Positions 24,172 through 35,895 of a DNA stretch of 64,000 nt are shown here, piece by piece (within the stretch, counting starts at the first letter, position 1; every line of letters begins with the position of its first letter). Source of the stretch: Rostratula benghalensis (Eukaryota > Chordata > Aves > Charadriiformes > Rostratulidae); NCBI GenBank assembly GCA_013399305.1, contig VXAI01000004.1, forward strand, positions 62,001 to 126,000. Reading direction: 5' to 3'. The translations under genes were made by a program, and so were the position numbers. The notes below the pieces were generated by a model. It searched no databases. It was not told the origin of the DNA and was given only the letters and a program-made list of their open reading frames with translations.

Positions 24172-25959
24172 CTGTGAGAACAAAAATTGAGGACAATGTA
24201 CGACTTTTTGGACATTGTCAGAAGGAAATCTGATATTATTTCAAAACACATTATGTTACTTAGTAACATGTTAACTAAAAACTTAGGTTTCTAGATCAGA
24301 CCTGTCTTTTCACAACACTGACTTTCTGCTAGATTTAGCTTTAACCAATGAAATTTGGAAGTAGGATTTCAGTTTGTTCTCACACTAGAACTCAAGGTAT
24401 GCAGATGTATAGTAATAGCCACATCCTTTAATTATTTTGGCACTGTTATTTGTGATCTTAAGGCTCTTTAAATTATGCACGTATGTAAATAGTCCTGGTT
24501 TTTTACCCACAGTAAAATTTAATAATCAAGTATTAAATAACAGAAGTACATTTATACTTCAGGACTTTTGACTTTCTCTGTCGCAAATTTGTACTGCCAG
24601 TCATTTCCTACCTAAAATAATACAGATATATTACTTTAAAGAACATGTTCTATTAACAAATGTTACATTTTATGAAACTGCTCAAAATACTTTGACAATT
24701 TAATTATTTCTACATCATATCTAATTTAAACAAATTTACATCCATTGCCAGGTAGTTAAGACAGTTACAATAGTTAACTTTTATAATGAACAAAACTAAC
24801 TTTTTTTCTGCTTCCCTTTCAATTTCTTACATTTGACAGAATAAAATGACAGAAGTTTTCCCTGAAGCCCTCACATTTCTGAAAATAAATAGAATTTTGG
24901 ATGACATTTAAAATTACAAAAGAAAGTACAGAACTTGTGAACAATCTTTCAGTTATTGCTAGCTTTTCTGACAAAAAAAAAGAGAACTTTTTACACAGAT
25001 TCAGTATATTTATCTCTAGTTAGATTACAGTGGGTGTAGAATAGTGGTGAATAAAACTGCTAAAAAGTCAAACAAGCATAGAGCACAGCAATAAAATGAG
25101 GACAATACAGGAAATATGTAGCAATTTTTAAATTGGCCTGTATTTATATTTAGGTTTCTATTATTTTTTGACAATATCTGCAGACCTTTCATTCATAATA
25201 AAATGTAATCTGATTGTTTTACATTCTAAAAATTACTGATTCATATTGATACTTCTGATCTTTTAACCAGGCTGTATTCCTCAATTACTCCCCTTAAACG
25301 TGCTACTGTGTGAAATTACTAGTATAAATATTTGCATACTGTCATTTCCTCCAGGTGTGTGTTGCCATTATACTAAATTAAAATATTTATGAAAACAACT
25401 ATATTAGATACACAGGACAAAATAGGTTTCTACACTGACTGTCTTCTTGACAGACTTAATGTCTTTGACTGTAAGGCAGCAGTACATGTGCATTATTGCG
25501 TGAGTAGCTTCTCAACTATTTCAAATAGATAAACAAAAACCAGTTCTATTAGAATCAGACTCTAAATATACCTTTTCGAGCCTTGGGGAAGCTTCTTTCA
25601 GTTTAAGTCATTCTTCTTCTCACTTTAGGCTCTGTTCAATGTAAAGCCAGCAAAGGAGAGACTGTTGGTAGATAGGAGAACATACAATACTATAAAATAT
25701 ACCAGGGAAAAAACAAGCTGTAAAGAAACAACTGGGAAAAAAGAGGGTGATGCTCAAAAAGGGGAAGCTAGGATGGTCAGAGGGTGGAGCTGTCTAAAGA
25801 CAGTTATGGCTGGGAAAGTGCACACGTATAACAGAAAGCAGCATCTGAAGGAGCCCATGTAAACTAGATCCAACTTACCTCCTTATCATCTTTAGTCCCT
25901 ACAATTTCCCCCTTTACCCTAGTGCAGGGATAGACAAATCCAAGAGCTCTCACCTTTTC

Positions 25960-26070
25960 TAATCACCTACATCCCTGTCCCCAGCCCTGCCTCAGCCACC
26001 CTCTCCTGGCTCCAGCAGCTGCCACCCAAGACACCAGCCCCTCACCCTGCTCTGGTCCCTTCCTCTAGGT
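25960..26070. other. C-rich, pyrimidine-biased block
   Basis: About 110 bp dense in CCC, CAGCC and CTCC in an otherwise AT-rich region. It has no CpG dinucleotide cluster and no open frame of note. It could be a polypyrimidine tract or an old GC-rich repeat remnant. Confidence 0.5.
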
Positions 26071-26338
26071 TTATTTTGCTCTTAGTCTTCTGCTATGTTT
26101 CAAAATGTATAGAACACTGAACTTGCCAGGAAAAATTTACAAAGGCTTATTATCTGTCCCTCTATCCCATGGATGATTTTGGGAAACTGAGTGCATATCT
26201 GCTTGTAACATGTCTCAAGAATTTAAAAACCTGTATCAAGTGCTTCTCATGTACCTTAATGCCTACTGCTGTCACATAGCACCTTTAATGACATAGCCAC
26301 AAAGTACTTCTGAAAAGGAAGAAGAGTTGTTTACTCAC

Positions 26339-26383
26339 TGTTAAAGGAAGCCCAGTTTCCAGTATCTTCCTTCATGTTCGGAT
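26339..26383 (-). other. exon-like segment (hypothetical)
   Basis: On the minus strand the acceptor TTGTTGTCAAACCAG precedes 45 nt and the donor AACA|GTGAGT. Only the frame starting after two bases is open (PNMKEDTGNWASFN, then one base). No family recognised. Confidence 0.14.
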
Positions 26384-27721
26384 CTGGTTTGACAACAAGG
26401 TAAAAATTTACTGTATACAACTGAAACAAAGTAGCATTCAAAAACTTTGTTTGATTAAAAACACTAGAATGTGAAGCCCAGAATGGAAACAGGAACTAAG
26501 ATAAAGTTAAGGTGTCTTCACAGATCAGATCTGGCATCAAAACATCTGGTAGCCTCAGGAGATTGCTGTTGATGAAAATTACAATGAAAGATTCATGGAA
26601 TTATCACAACTCTCTGCATAGCCATAAATAAAATCTCATACAGCAGACCCAAACAGATGCTTTCTTCCTTCAGATACCTACAGCCATTATATATCCAGAT
26701 GTTATTATTAATACTTAGAAAGGAAGGATATAGAAGTAGCATAGAGTGCAAGAATCCAAAATAATTTCTTTGTCTCAGGATTAAGCATCCAAGCTTTGTG
26801 GACAATTTGGAGTTTTGGACCTGCTGCCCATGGAAAGCCAATATGAGTGCAAATGTTCAGAACAAGTCAGGGCAAAGAGTGATCTTGTCATCAAGCCTGT
26901 TTGGTATTCCTGGGTGTCTGCCATAAACTAGATCACCGTTCAAACTAGTAGGCTACCAGAAAAAAACAGGAAGTCTGGCATATTTGCTAAAATATGATTT
27001 AGAGGATCTATATACTGCACTAGAAGAAGAGATAGTGAATTTAAAGAAAATAATAGGAATTACTTAACTGGTAATCAAACATATTCACCAAATGATAGAT
27101 TTAATATAGTCCATCTGTTGTAAAGCACATTAACAGAGGAAATTAAAGGCTAGGGACATTGGAAGTATTCATTCTAAAGAAGTGGGAAAATCTGTAATCT
27201 TTGTTACAGCTAAATGCTACCTGTTCTGATTTTAAAACTGTTGAAATAGTCACGAACATTTAACAAAAATGAAACAAGGAAGCAGACTATGGTGCATTGT
27301 TCCAAGACTTGTGTTGTCTGTTATAATGTGGGAGCTGTACAAAAATTGCTAGGTAATCTCCTTCAAGGCCCTCTTCATTAGAAGGTGTACTGGTCACTCT
27401 ACCACTATTGATTAAGGAAGCATTGAATGGTGAATTCTACAAAATTCCATTCAATTTTATTTCTCAAGTATGTTTCTAGGCAATGCATCTGCTTTTTCTC
27501 ACTTGTTTACCTCTGCACCCTTTCTAACTTCTTTACATCAAGAAAGAAACAAATAGCCTTGTTTGCAGATGTTACATGTAACCTTAATATATAATATTGT
27601 TTAGGCACCTCCACTGAGGTAGTCTAAAGTTCTTTAATGTGCTTAATTATTATCTAAAAAGCACTGGGAGAACTTAACAACATCAGGTATTAAGCAGATG
27701 TAGCCTGGCAGAGCTCCCTCA

Positions 27722-27734
27722 ACATGACTCATGT
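27722..27734. repeat. 13-bp palindrome containing AP-1-like core
   Basis: ACATGACTCATGT has 6-bp arms around a central C and contains TGACTCA, the AP-1 (TRE) core. A single site of this kind is expected by chance now and then. Confidence 0.55.
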
Positions 27735-27952
27735 CAGCTGAGCTTCTCTTGTTTTAAGTGTGCTTAAAACAGACTCAAAAATCTGAAAACACATATCAAG
27801 TGCTTTTCTTAAAATGTGGCTCCACTTTTGATCCCACTGAAGTAGAAGAAGCTTATCTGATCCATCTGGATTTGCATAACAAGTTTTCTCATGAGGCTTC
27901 CCAGCTCTGCAAACATCATCAGTGTTATCATTAAGAGCACAGCCTTTCTCAC

Positions 27953-27994
27953 AGTACTTAGGAACTTGCTTTGCTAAAGTCAGGAAGGGAGGTG
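27953..27994 (-). other. exon-like segment (hypothetical)
   Basis: On the minus strand the acceptor TTTTCCATTTTCATAG precedes 42 nt and a moderate donor TACT|GTGAGA. Only the frame starting after two bases is open (PPFLTLAKQVPKY, then one base). The frame stays open well beyond the donor, so the splice donor may not be real. Confidence 0.13.
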
Positions 27995-30989
27995 CTATGA
28001 AAATGGAAAATAACACAAAATAGGAAAAGTGACTCACAATATCTAATTCTTAAAAGATCCTAGATGAAATAATAATAATAAACTACACTTTCCAATAACT
28101 GAACCAAACTTTTCATTTAGGCTCAGACTGAATTTATTTCACATAAATTGGCTTCTGAATCACTAAGAATCTCTGCATCTGCTGTAATATGTCCTGCTTG
28201 ATGACTGTGATATGGTATGGAAACATACCTCCCTGTACAATTTCCAGAGCTATTGGAGAAAAAATACTAGCTAAAAAAGAAATCATTTCAGTCTTTCTTC
28301 CTTTCTTTCCTTGTATGCTGCAATGGACAACTCATTTGGACTGAAGCAGCATAAATCCATAGCTACTACTTAGTTGTCTTGTTTTCATGTACAACTAAAC
28401 TATGTTGGAAAGATCAAGTAATAGAGTGTTCACTTTCTTTTCATAGGTATGTTAGCAAGGTTGAAGACATGAAGACAGTAGGTAACTAGGGACCACAAAG
28501 ATGTAGTCAAATACAAAAGCATCAGCTATATTATTACATAGGGGTTTTTTGTCAACTGGTCACTTGCAGCATTTTATTACAGTGTTAGAAAATTTTCTGT
28601 GGTGTTTATTCTAACTGAAATTGTGTTCTCTCACCTGAATAATTCATGTGCAAATCTTGATTTAAATCTGAATAAACCTGTAACAGGACATTTCCAATGC
28701 ACTGAAGGCACGTAAGATGAATATTCTCCCCTCTCACTGCTGCAACAACTTATATCTGATGCTTTCACAAGGAGGCAGACCCAGGAAGCCAGTTTTGGAA
28801 CAACAGTTTCTAAGCCCTCTTTTCTCCTTGAGGACAGACTTTTCACTTTCTCTACCATATTATTTGTTCTTTCAAACACCACAGTGCCCTAATTTTCACA
28901 AATTATTGAGCTCAACGCACTTTAAAAGTTCTTTGATCTTATTCTAAGTAATTGCAACTTACTGCTCTTAGGGAGTTTAACAAAGATAGCAGATAATTTA
29001 AGCACATGCCTAACTTCAAGCACAAGCCAGCACAAGCTATTCCCTGAGTTTAAATGAATGAATGAAAGACATAAATACCTGTGTGAGTGCCCTGAGGATT
29101 CAGGCCTTGTGGTTTCCTGCCTGGAGGGACAGAGACATTGCCTTCTTACCTGGCAGGGGTGCATGGGGATATATTCATGAGCATTTGCAACCAACACATT
29201 GACTTCAGTGAAAAGGCTAATGCTCTAAATTTGGTATCAGTTTTACTTTCTCCGTTGAAATGAGGTCAGAGAAATTAGGAAAGATCTCTAGATTATTTAA
29301 TTAGACACCTCCAACTCTAGCTGTGTAACTCTTACATTTAGCTGCTCTACTATGAGTCAGAGGCCTTTTCCACACTATCTACAGAAGGAAGAGAGAGAGG
29401 GGTTTGAGGTGCAATCAAAAAGGCATGAATGCTGAATGCACAGCTGCTTAGACCCACCTAGGAGAAAGCAGTAGGCTCAAGGATACATGTTTGAACTCCC
29501 ACCCCTCCCACTAGAAAGCAGTTGTGACTCAAATCCAGAGATCACATGCACTGGAGATCAGCCCATGGAGCCCCAAGGCCCAGGTTGGGCATTGCAGGTC
29601 TCTGACCATTGCTGATCTCTCTGTGTTGCTGCCTGGCACCAAACAAATTTCACCCACCTACACACACAGCCTGGCACAGGAAAAAAAAAGGTTTTGTGCA
29701 ATGTTACAGAGCAGACAGGGAAGGACCGGGTAACAATAAGAACCATGTCTGTGCAATATGTACCGTAACCACACCCGGGACAGTGGCTAGGGCTTCCAGG
29801 CACCAGGCACCCACACTCTTGGCACAGAAAGCTGAAGTGTAGCTGCACGTTTTCCCATGGCAAATTCAGCTGCATCTCTCAGAACAGTGCAGACCCTACA
29901 ATAATATGAAAAACAGCAAAATGTAAGAAACACAAAAATGCCTGCAATTCTCACATTTCTCTGATAAATTCCATCAATCATTCCATTGCCTAAGCCTTAA
30001 GGATTTGCTTCTGGTTAAGAGAGAAAAAAACCTAGGGTGAGGAGATGATGATAAAGGAAAAAGGTAAAAAGTAGGGGAGAAAAATTGCATTTAAAAACTA
30101 AAATCAACTTCCCACTTGTGCCTGTTGGGTGAGAGATGCTCCTCTCCTGATCTCCAAGTTCTTGTGGGTTAGAGCCAAGCCATGAAAAATATATTTTCTC
30201 TCCTCTCTTCGATCTCCCATCTGTCAGTCACCACAAAGAGCTCTGCAGACTTACAGAGTTCCTCTTCAGCTTTTTGGACAGATCCTCTGAAGAATTCAGA
30301 CCCGAGGGGAACAGGAGGTGCTGATACCTGCCACATTGCTGGCACAGTTTGCATCAGCAGTCACACTTCAGAGTTTATAGTTTATCTTCCACCTCTGCAG
30401 CCTCAGAGGGAAGAGGAAGATGGGATGCAGAGAGAACCCAGACTGCAACAGACTTCCCAGAATCATCTCAGCCTTCCTCTACATATCAGTGATGTTTTTT
30501 AGTGATGAAGAAATTTTTAATATCACTTCTATAGCATAATTAGTGCTATGGAGAGTCTATGGAGAATATAAACGACTTTTTTTTTTTTTTTTCAAATGCA
30601 GCAAGTAGTCTTTAGATATAAGTGCTATTTCTAGGGTAGAAAAACAAAGAGTGGAAAAGTACTCACAACTGAAACCTGTAATAAAATAGTAATTGTTGCA
30701 AGTTTTCATATATATGCATAACCATACTAATGAAGGATTGATTCCATATGCTTTGTCTTCAAAGTCACATTCTTTGTTTAAAGCAAAACAAGCAATAGAA
30801 GAAAATCTGCATCTCTCATTATGGCATCACATGAACTCTGTAAGAGATCAAAAATTGCTTCTCCATCTCAAAAAAAAAAAAAAAAAAAGGATTATATAAA
30901 GTACAGGATAATGTTTTATGAGTAATAACAATAATGGTCATCTATTATACTTTGCTTTTCATCAATAGGTATCAGGGTCAGACTTACTT

Positions 30990-31130
30990 TTCCTGTTTTC
31001 CAGGAGAGAAAATAAGGCACAAAAGGCGGAGTGACTGCCCAGGGTGATCCATCAGGCTGACACAGCTTTGGAAATTAAATCCAAGTTTCCTGAATTCCAG
31101 CCCAGTGTTCTGTCCTTAACAGTAAAGGAT
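30990..31130 (+). mobile_element. ancient MIR-like SINE remnant
   Basis: The order of segments follows the MIR core and 3' half: a TTTTCCAGGAGAGAAAATAA stretch, AGGCACAAAAGGCGGAGTGA, a CTGCCCAGGGTGAT segment, CACAGCTTTGGAAATTAAAT, and finally a CCTGAATTCCAGCCCAGTGT then TCTGTCCTTAAC end. Each corresponds in order to the familiar 'bases of a fully sequenced MIR' landmarks (gagaaactgaggca, gtgacttgcccaaggt, cacagct, gagtccagtgctctt). It is strongly diverged, as expected for a family that predates the bird-mammal split. Confidence 0.6.
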
Positions 31131-34100
31131 TGGGTATCTTAACCACCAGAGGACAACTTCACCCAATCATTCACACGTCTCTCAGACCAGAGGCCCTCTG
31201 GAAAACACAAGTCATTTGCAGTTCAGCAGTCTCTATAGGATCTTGTGTTTGTGCAGTCTTTTTTTTAATACAACTTTTTAATTCAGTAATAATACTTCAA
31301 GCATGACAACAGATTTGACAAACAAAGCATCTGTGCAGAATGGACTGATTAAGTTGTATATGGGAAAGGCAAATCTGAGGCTGTCTGAGAAGAGATTATA
31401 ACAACAAAGTGATTCCAAAGATGGCACTGTGGAATCTTTTGGAAAAGTATCTTTCCTTTCTTCATGAAAAGGTAACTTGTAGGCAGATGTCTTTGCATTT
31501 TTAAAGTCTGGAGACTCAATTACTTTATAGTGTAATTATGAGATAACAAAATTATAATCACTGCCTGGACCATTAAACTTTGGTAAAGGTGGCTGAAATA
31601 ATCTCAGGGGAACCAAGAGCTTGTTTAGAGCATGGGTATTAAGAAGCAGTAATTAAGTAACACAGTGGGAGTGTGAGTCCCGGGAGAAAACACGTTACAA
31701 TGACAATTTTATTACAGAGCTCAATTACACGTTACGGTGCACTTTAGTTTTCTGCAGTAGAAATCTACAACTTTTTCCGATCTCCAGAAGCCTGAAGTGC
31801 TACACAGATGTCACGAGTCCCTTCTCTGGTCTTGAGACCAGCTGGGACAGTCTGGTCACATCCACCAAGAAATGGTAAACTCAGCATGGAGATAGCCATA
31901 CCCAACCTTCCCAGATTTAGTAGACTCTTCTATATTAATTCCAACACTGCCCCAGGAATTACCTGGGAGACTGCGTATTAACCACAGCTGTGCATGGGAC
32001 AGTTTGAACAGTTTAACAGTGCAGGCAGCCAAATTCTGCACCTCTGCCTTTGCCCTGGCACTGTTTATTTATTAGTCAAGATTGAGAAAATAAGGACCTC
32101 CTAGCAAAACCAAGATGCTTCTGTCAGATATGATGAACAAAAGAAGAGTGGACAAAGGATTAACAAAGAACAACACACAGAGAGGGAAGACAGGGCCAAA
32201 GTACTTAACTGGGAAATCAGCAAGTTAACAGTGTTGTAAATAAATGCAAGCAATGCAGGATGCAAGAAGAGAGGATGCTGCAATAATTGAGTTAGGAAAG
32301 GATAAGGGATGCAGGTCATCTGCATTTTAGAGTTACTAGGCTGGAGGAATCTTTGAAGTTCACAGACAAAAGGGACAGGGGTTTAGGCAAAGACAATGCT
32401 AAGGTCCAGGGAATGTTGTGCATTCTGCTCTGTGAGCAGAAAGGAAGCAGCAGGGAGGGCTAAAGAGGCAGTGTACTGTTAGTTATGCCACCTCCAAGCT
32501 GGATCCCCACAAGGCAGAGGGAAGCTGTGTGTTTATCTTTCACATATGACCTGAAATTCACTTGTACACACTTAGGTACATGAGCAGCATACAGAGAGCC
32601 ACCCAGAGGTGGGGAATCTAGCAGCAGTTTATTTTCGAGATCATGCAGGATGTACATGTTTCCATCAGAAAGGAGCCATGAAGGTTAAAAGAGAATAAAA
32701 AGTGTGCAAAGAAACTTCCCAGATGGAGAACACCAACTCACATTAAGCTGATCATCACCCTCTCCTATTGATGTGCTGGTGAGGCAGAGCTTCAATGCAT
32801 CCAAGCTCAGGAGGATATAGTGGGTGCTAACGTAATGCAGGCTACTCTCTTGGCCAATCATTTGGGGTTAGAGGCTGTAGGTGCTGTAGTCATGCAAGTC
32901 CTGCATCACAGAAGCTATCAGAAGTTCCAAAGAGTCTGAGGAATTGGTTCAGAGGAGTCCCTCCACCCAGTCATGATCTAAAGGGCTATGGAAAAGTGAA
33001 AAATCTCTTTAACAGTAATCCAGCCAGCAGGATAGAGCAACAAGAAAAGAGCCTGGGAAAGTTAACTGTTTTGTCTTGTTTGTGGGAACAGCCAAACCAG
33101 AAAATATCTATAGACCTCAGCCCAAATACATTCACTCTTTCACACGTATATTACAGCATATGTGTGTGCATACGCACTCTGAAATGACTTGCATGTTGGA
33201 ATTAATCTAGAAACCTGCATTTTCAGAGGCACCCAGCTCTTACTGTCTACACCTAAACTAGTGAATTCAACAGTGCTTGGTACAGAATTGTAGCCTTTTT
33301 ACTGCATAACTATTGGAAGGTTACTAACATGGTTTTGAACCAGGGGCAACTAATGCTCCACAGGCAGCTCCTAGGGACAATCTGAGGTTTCTGATGAGTC
33401 AGAGACCACTCCCACTAGGCCATCTGGATACAGTGATTCCTTTTTGAATAATAAGGCAAATTAAAAGTATGGGCACGGGCAAAATATTCTGGCTGGTTTC
33501 AAGGCCAGAGAATGGGTCCTGGAACTGTTCAATGTACTATTCCAGATCCCCGGGAATGAACTCAGTCTCCTGGGATGAATTACAGGTTTGCTAATAGCAA
33601 TTTTGCTGTTTCTCAACAGAAGTCTGAAGTAGACAAACTGCATATTGCTGATAGGAAGCATCACCTAGAAGTGTGGTGTGGGTAGACAAGAGTAGTGATA
33701 TGATACATTCAGTGGGTCAACAAATTACATTTTTCAGTTCTGTGAATACTGTAATACATATGTAAACATTTGTGGAAAAAAATGTTACGACACTAAACTT
33801 TGCCTGGCAAAGTATGCTTCATTTACTGTGTGTTTTACTCCCTTTCCGCATACTGCCAGATAATCGCATGGATAGGCAGTGTGCTGAGGCTTTCATTTTT
33901 CAAGGAGAGTTGCTGGTGAAATAGGACAGAGAAATTCCTGGAAGCTCTTCATGCTATGGGGTGTCAAAAGAAGACAGGAGACTTAAGAGCTGGATCCTGA
34001 AAGGGTCTGAGCTGGTAGCCAGCATATGACTAGATGCTTGCTGTTATCTTCTCTCTTAACATGAAGGTGCAGCCCTCATACTCTACTAAACTAGACGTAA

Positions 34101-35895
34101 TTCACGTGGCTCTGTGATACTTGCTTTTAATATGTACACCATTTGTTTTATCTTGACCAGTTTTTTTTAATGGCTATAGCCATCAGTAGTGATGGCAGTA
34201 GCTGCAGCCTGGTGCTGTCGCATCTAAACAAATATATGTACAAGAATGAGTAAATGGTGTTAATGTTTCTGAGGTTGGAAGGTGCTGCATTTTATATGAA
34301 CGCATAACAGTTACACTGTCTTTAAGCCTCAAAGTGTTCTGGTCTCTGATAGCTATTTTCCACACTGTTCAGTACAAATCATTTTGATACAGGTAAAAAC
34401 CAAACAGACCCTGGTTTTGTGGACAATTCTGCGCTGCTCTGAAGTATTTCACAGTGTCTATACGCTGTCTGAAAGAAAAAAATCTGTTTGCTTTTTGTCT
34501 CTGGAATGACAAAACTCAACCTGATGGACAGACATCTAAATGCCATTGATTGTTCCAAAGTTTCTCTGTGCTTATAAACATCTGCAGCTACAAAATTAGA
34601 GATTGATCTGACCTTCTCTTCAGAAACTGGGAAAAATTAGGAATAATCTGAATCTCACAATAAATAATGTATTACTCACTACCCTTTAGGAAAAAGGGTG
34701 ACTTTGATTGAAAAATCTCAAGTGTATTTTATACTTTGGTCTAAGAAAAACACTATTATTTATGCTGCATTATGAAATAATGCTAATTCAGAAGCTTTCA
34801 GGTGGACAAGGAGGGATTTTTATGGCTCCAAGGCTTATTTATAGTAAATAATATTTATTGTCCCTGTTAAAAGCTCTTATACCTTTACCATGCCTGATAT
34901 TTATCAAGGATCAACATAACCATAAATATTTTCTGACCTTTAATGTACATTTGGGATGAAGTTCCTTCACGTGCAGATAGTACTTTACTCTCTCAGCACC
35001 CTTATGCTTCGTCCCCCACCCCTTTCCATCCCCAGATCCTCCATTGCTCATGCACGTGATCTTGTCTGTAGGACAGATTTCTCACTGCAGACTGCTTCGA
35101 TGACACAGAAATGTAGGACTGTATTAGAGGGAGGAAGGAGAGAAGTCAGAAGGTGGGCTACAGTGTTTTGACCTGACTACAAGTGCTCACACGTGAAATG
35201 AAACAGCAGTCCTGAAAAAGTCCTATATTTTGATTTCAAGTTTGGCTGGGTTTCAACCTTTTCCATCTCAGAAATTTACGTACCAAAAGATTCTCCCAGC
35301 CTTACACAGGGCACGCTAGTTAAGCCTATTTTTATTTTTAAAAATATAACAAAGACGTACTACAGCCACTTCATGGTTTATCATGTAGTTGAATGCTCAT
35401 GTACATTTCTAGATACATCATTCCCTGTTTCAATTATATTTCTGCATCCGGTGTGTGAGGACAATCCATCCCTCTCTCTTGTGTTTATCTTATGTGAACA
35501 GCCTGCAGAATGATGGGAATGTGTAGAGGTAAAATACCTAGGTCCAAAGTTTTTCACCTAAAAGCCTATTGGTAGAGGAAAATGTAGGTAAATAACTGCT
35601 GACCAGCTGCCAGATTTTTTTCTTACTATCTGCATTCAAAGAATAACCTAGAATAAGGAAATTTATATCTAATTGTATGGATGTTCACATTTCAAGGGCA
35701 GCTCCACTATTACCCATAAGATAACAGACAGAGTTAATGACTCCGTCCATACATCAAATGACTATCTTGCATAATCCAAATAAAAATGTCACAGCAGACC
35801 AGCATATCCCAAGACACCAAAAAAACACAGTGACTAATAAAAGAGAGAAAACAAATCCCTCTAAATTCTGAAACTATGTAATCTCCTATCTGGCT
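31131..35895. other. unique sequence, no gene seen
   Basis: No exon or mobile element recognised. Contains the motif-dense interval at 31640-31770. A leucine-rich minus-strand ORF at 32101-32325 resembles chance hydrophobic ORFs of AT-rich DNA. Confidence 0.55.
31640..31770. promoter_or_regulatory. candidate conserved non-coding element
   Basis: The 9-mer ACACGTTAC occurs twice, at 31690-31698 and 31727-31735, 37 bp apart, with ATTA and AATTA homeodomain-type cores between them. CpG-containing motifs kept twice in AT-rich DNA suggest constraint. Conservation itself cannot be seen from one sequence. Confidence 0.3.

Larger units (their letters stand above)
20640..26338. other. unique AT-rich sequence, no firm gene
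   Basis: No mobile element recognised. One plus-strand exon-like segment (21958-22045) and one minus-strand one (24131-24171) are noted separately. A 121-codon plus-strand ORF at 22205-22570 has no protein signature. A C-rich block lies at about 25960-26070. Confidence 0.5.
26384..30989. other. unique sequence, no firm gene
   Basis: No mobile element recognised. A 102-codon minus-strand ORF (27729-28037) contains six cysteines and an exon-like part (27953-27994). I could not match it to any cysteine-rich family. A patch at about 29480-29900 is richer in G+C and has opposing ORFs of about 70-105 codons without recognisable features. Homopolymer runs occur at 30578-30592 (T) and 30870-30888 (A). 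Confidence 0.5.

Noticed and set aside
25560..25640. Minus-strand exon to bridge the phase gap between 26339 and 24171
   Set aside because: A donor-like AAAAG|GTATAT exists near 25570, but all frames from the usable acceptor contain stops.
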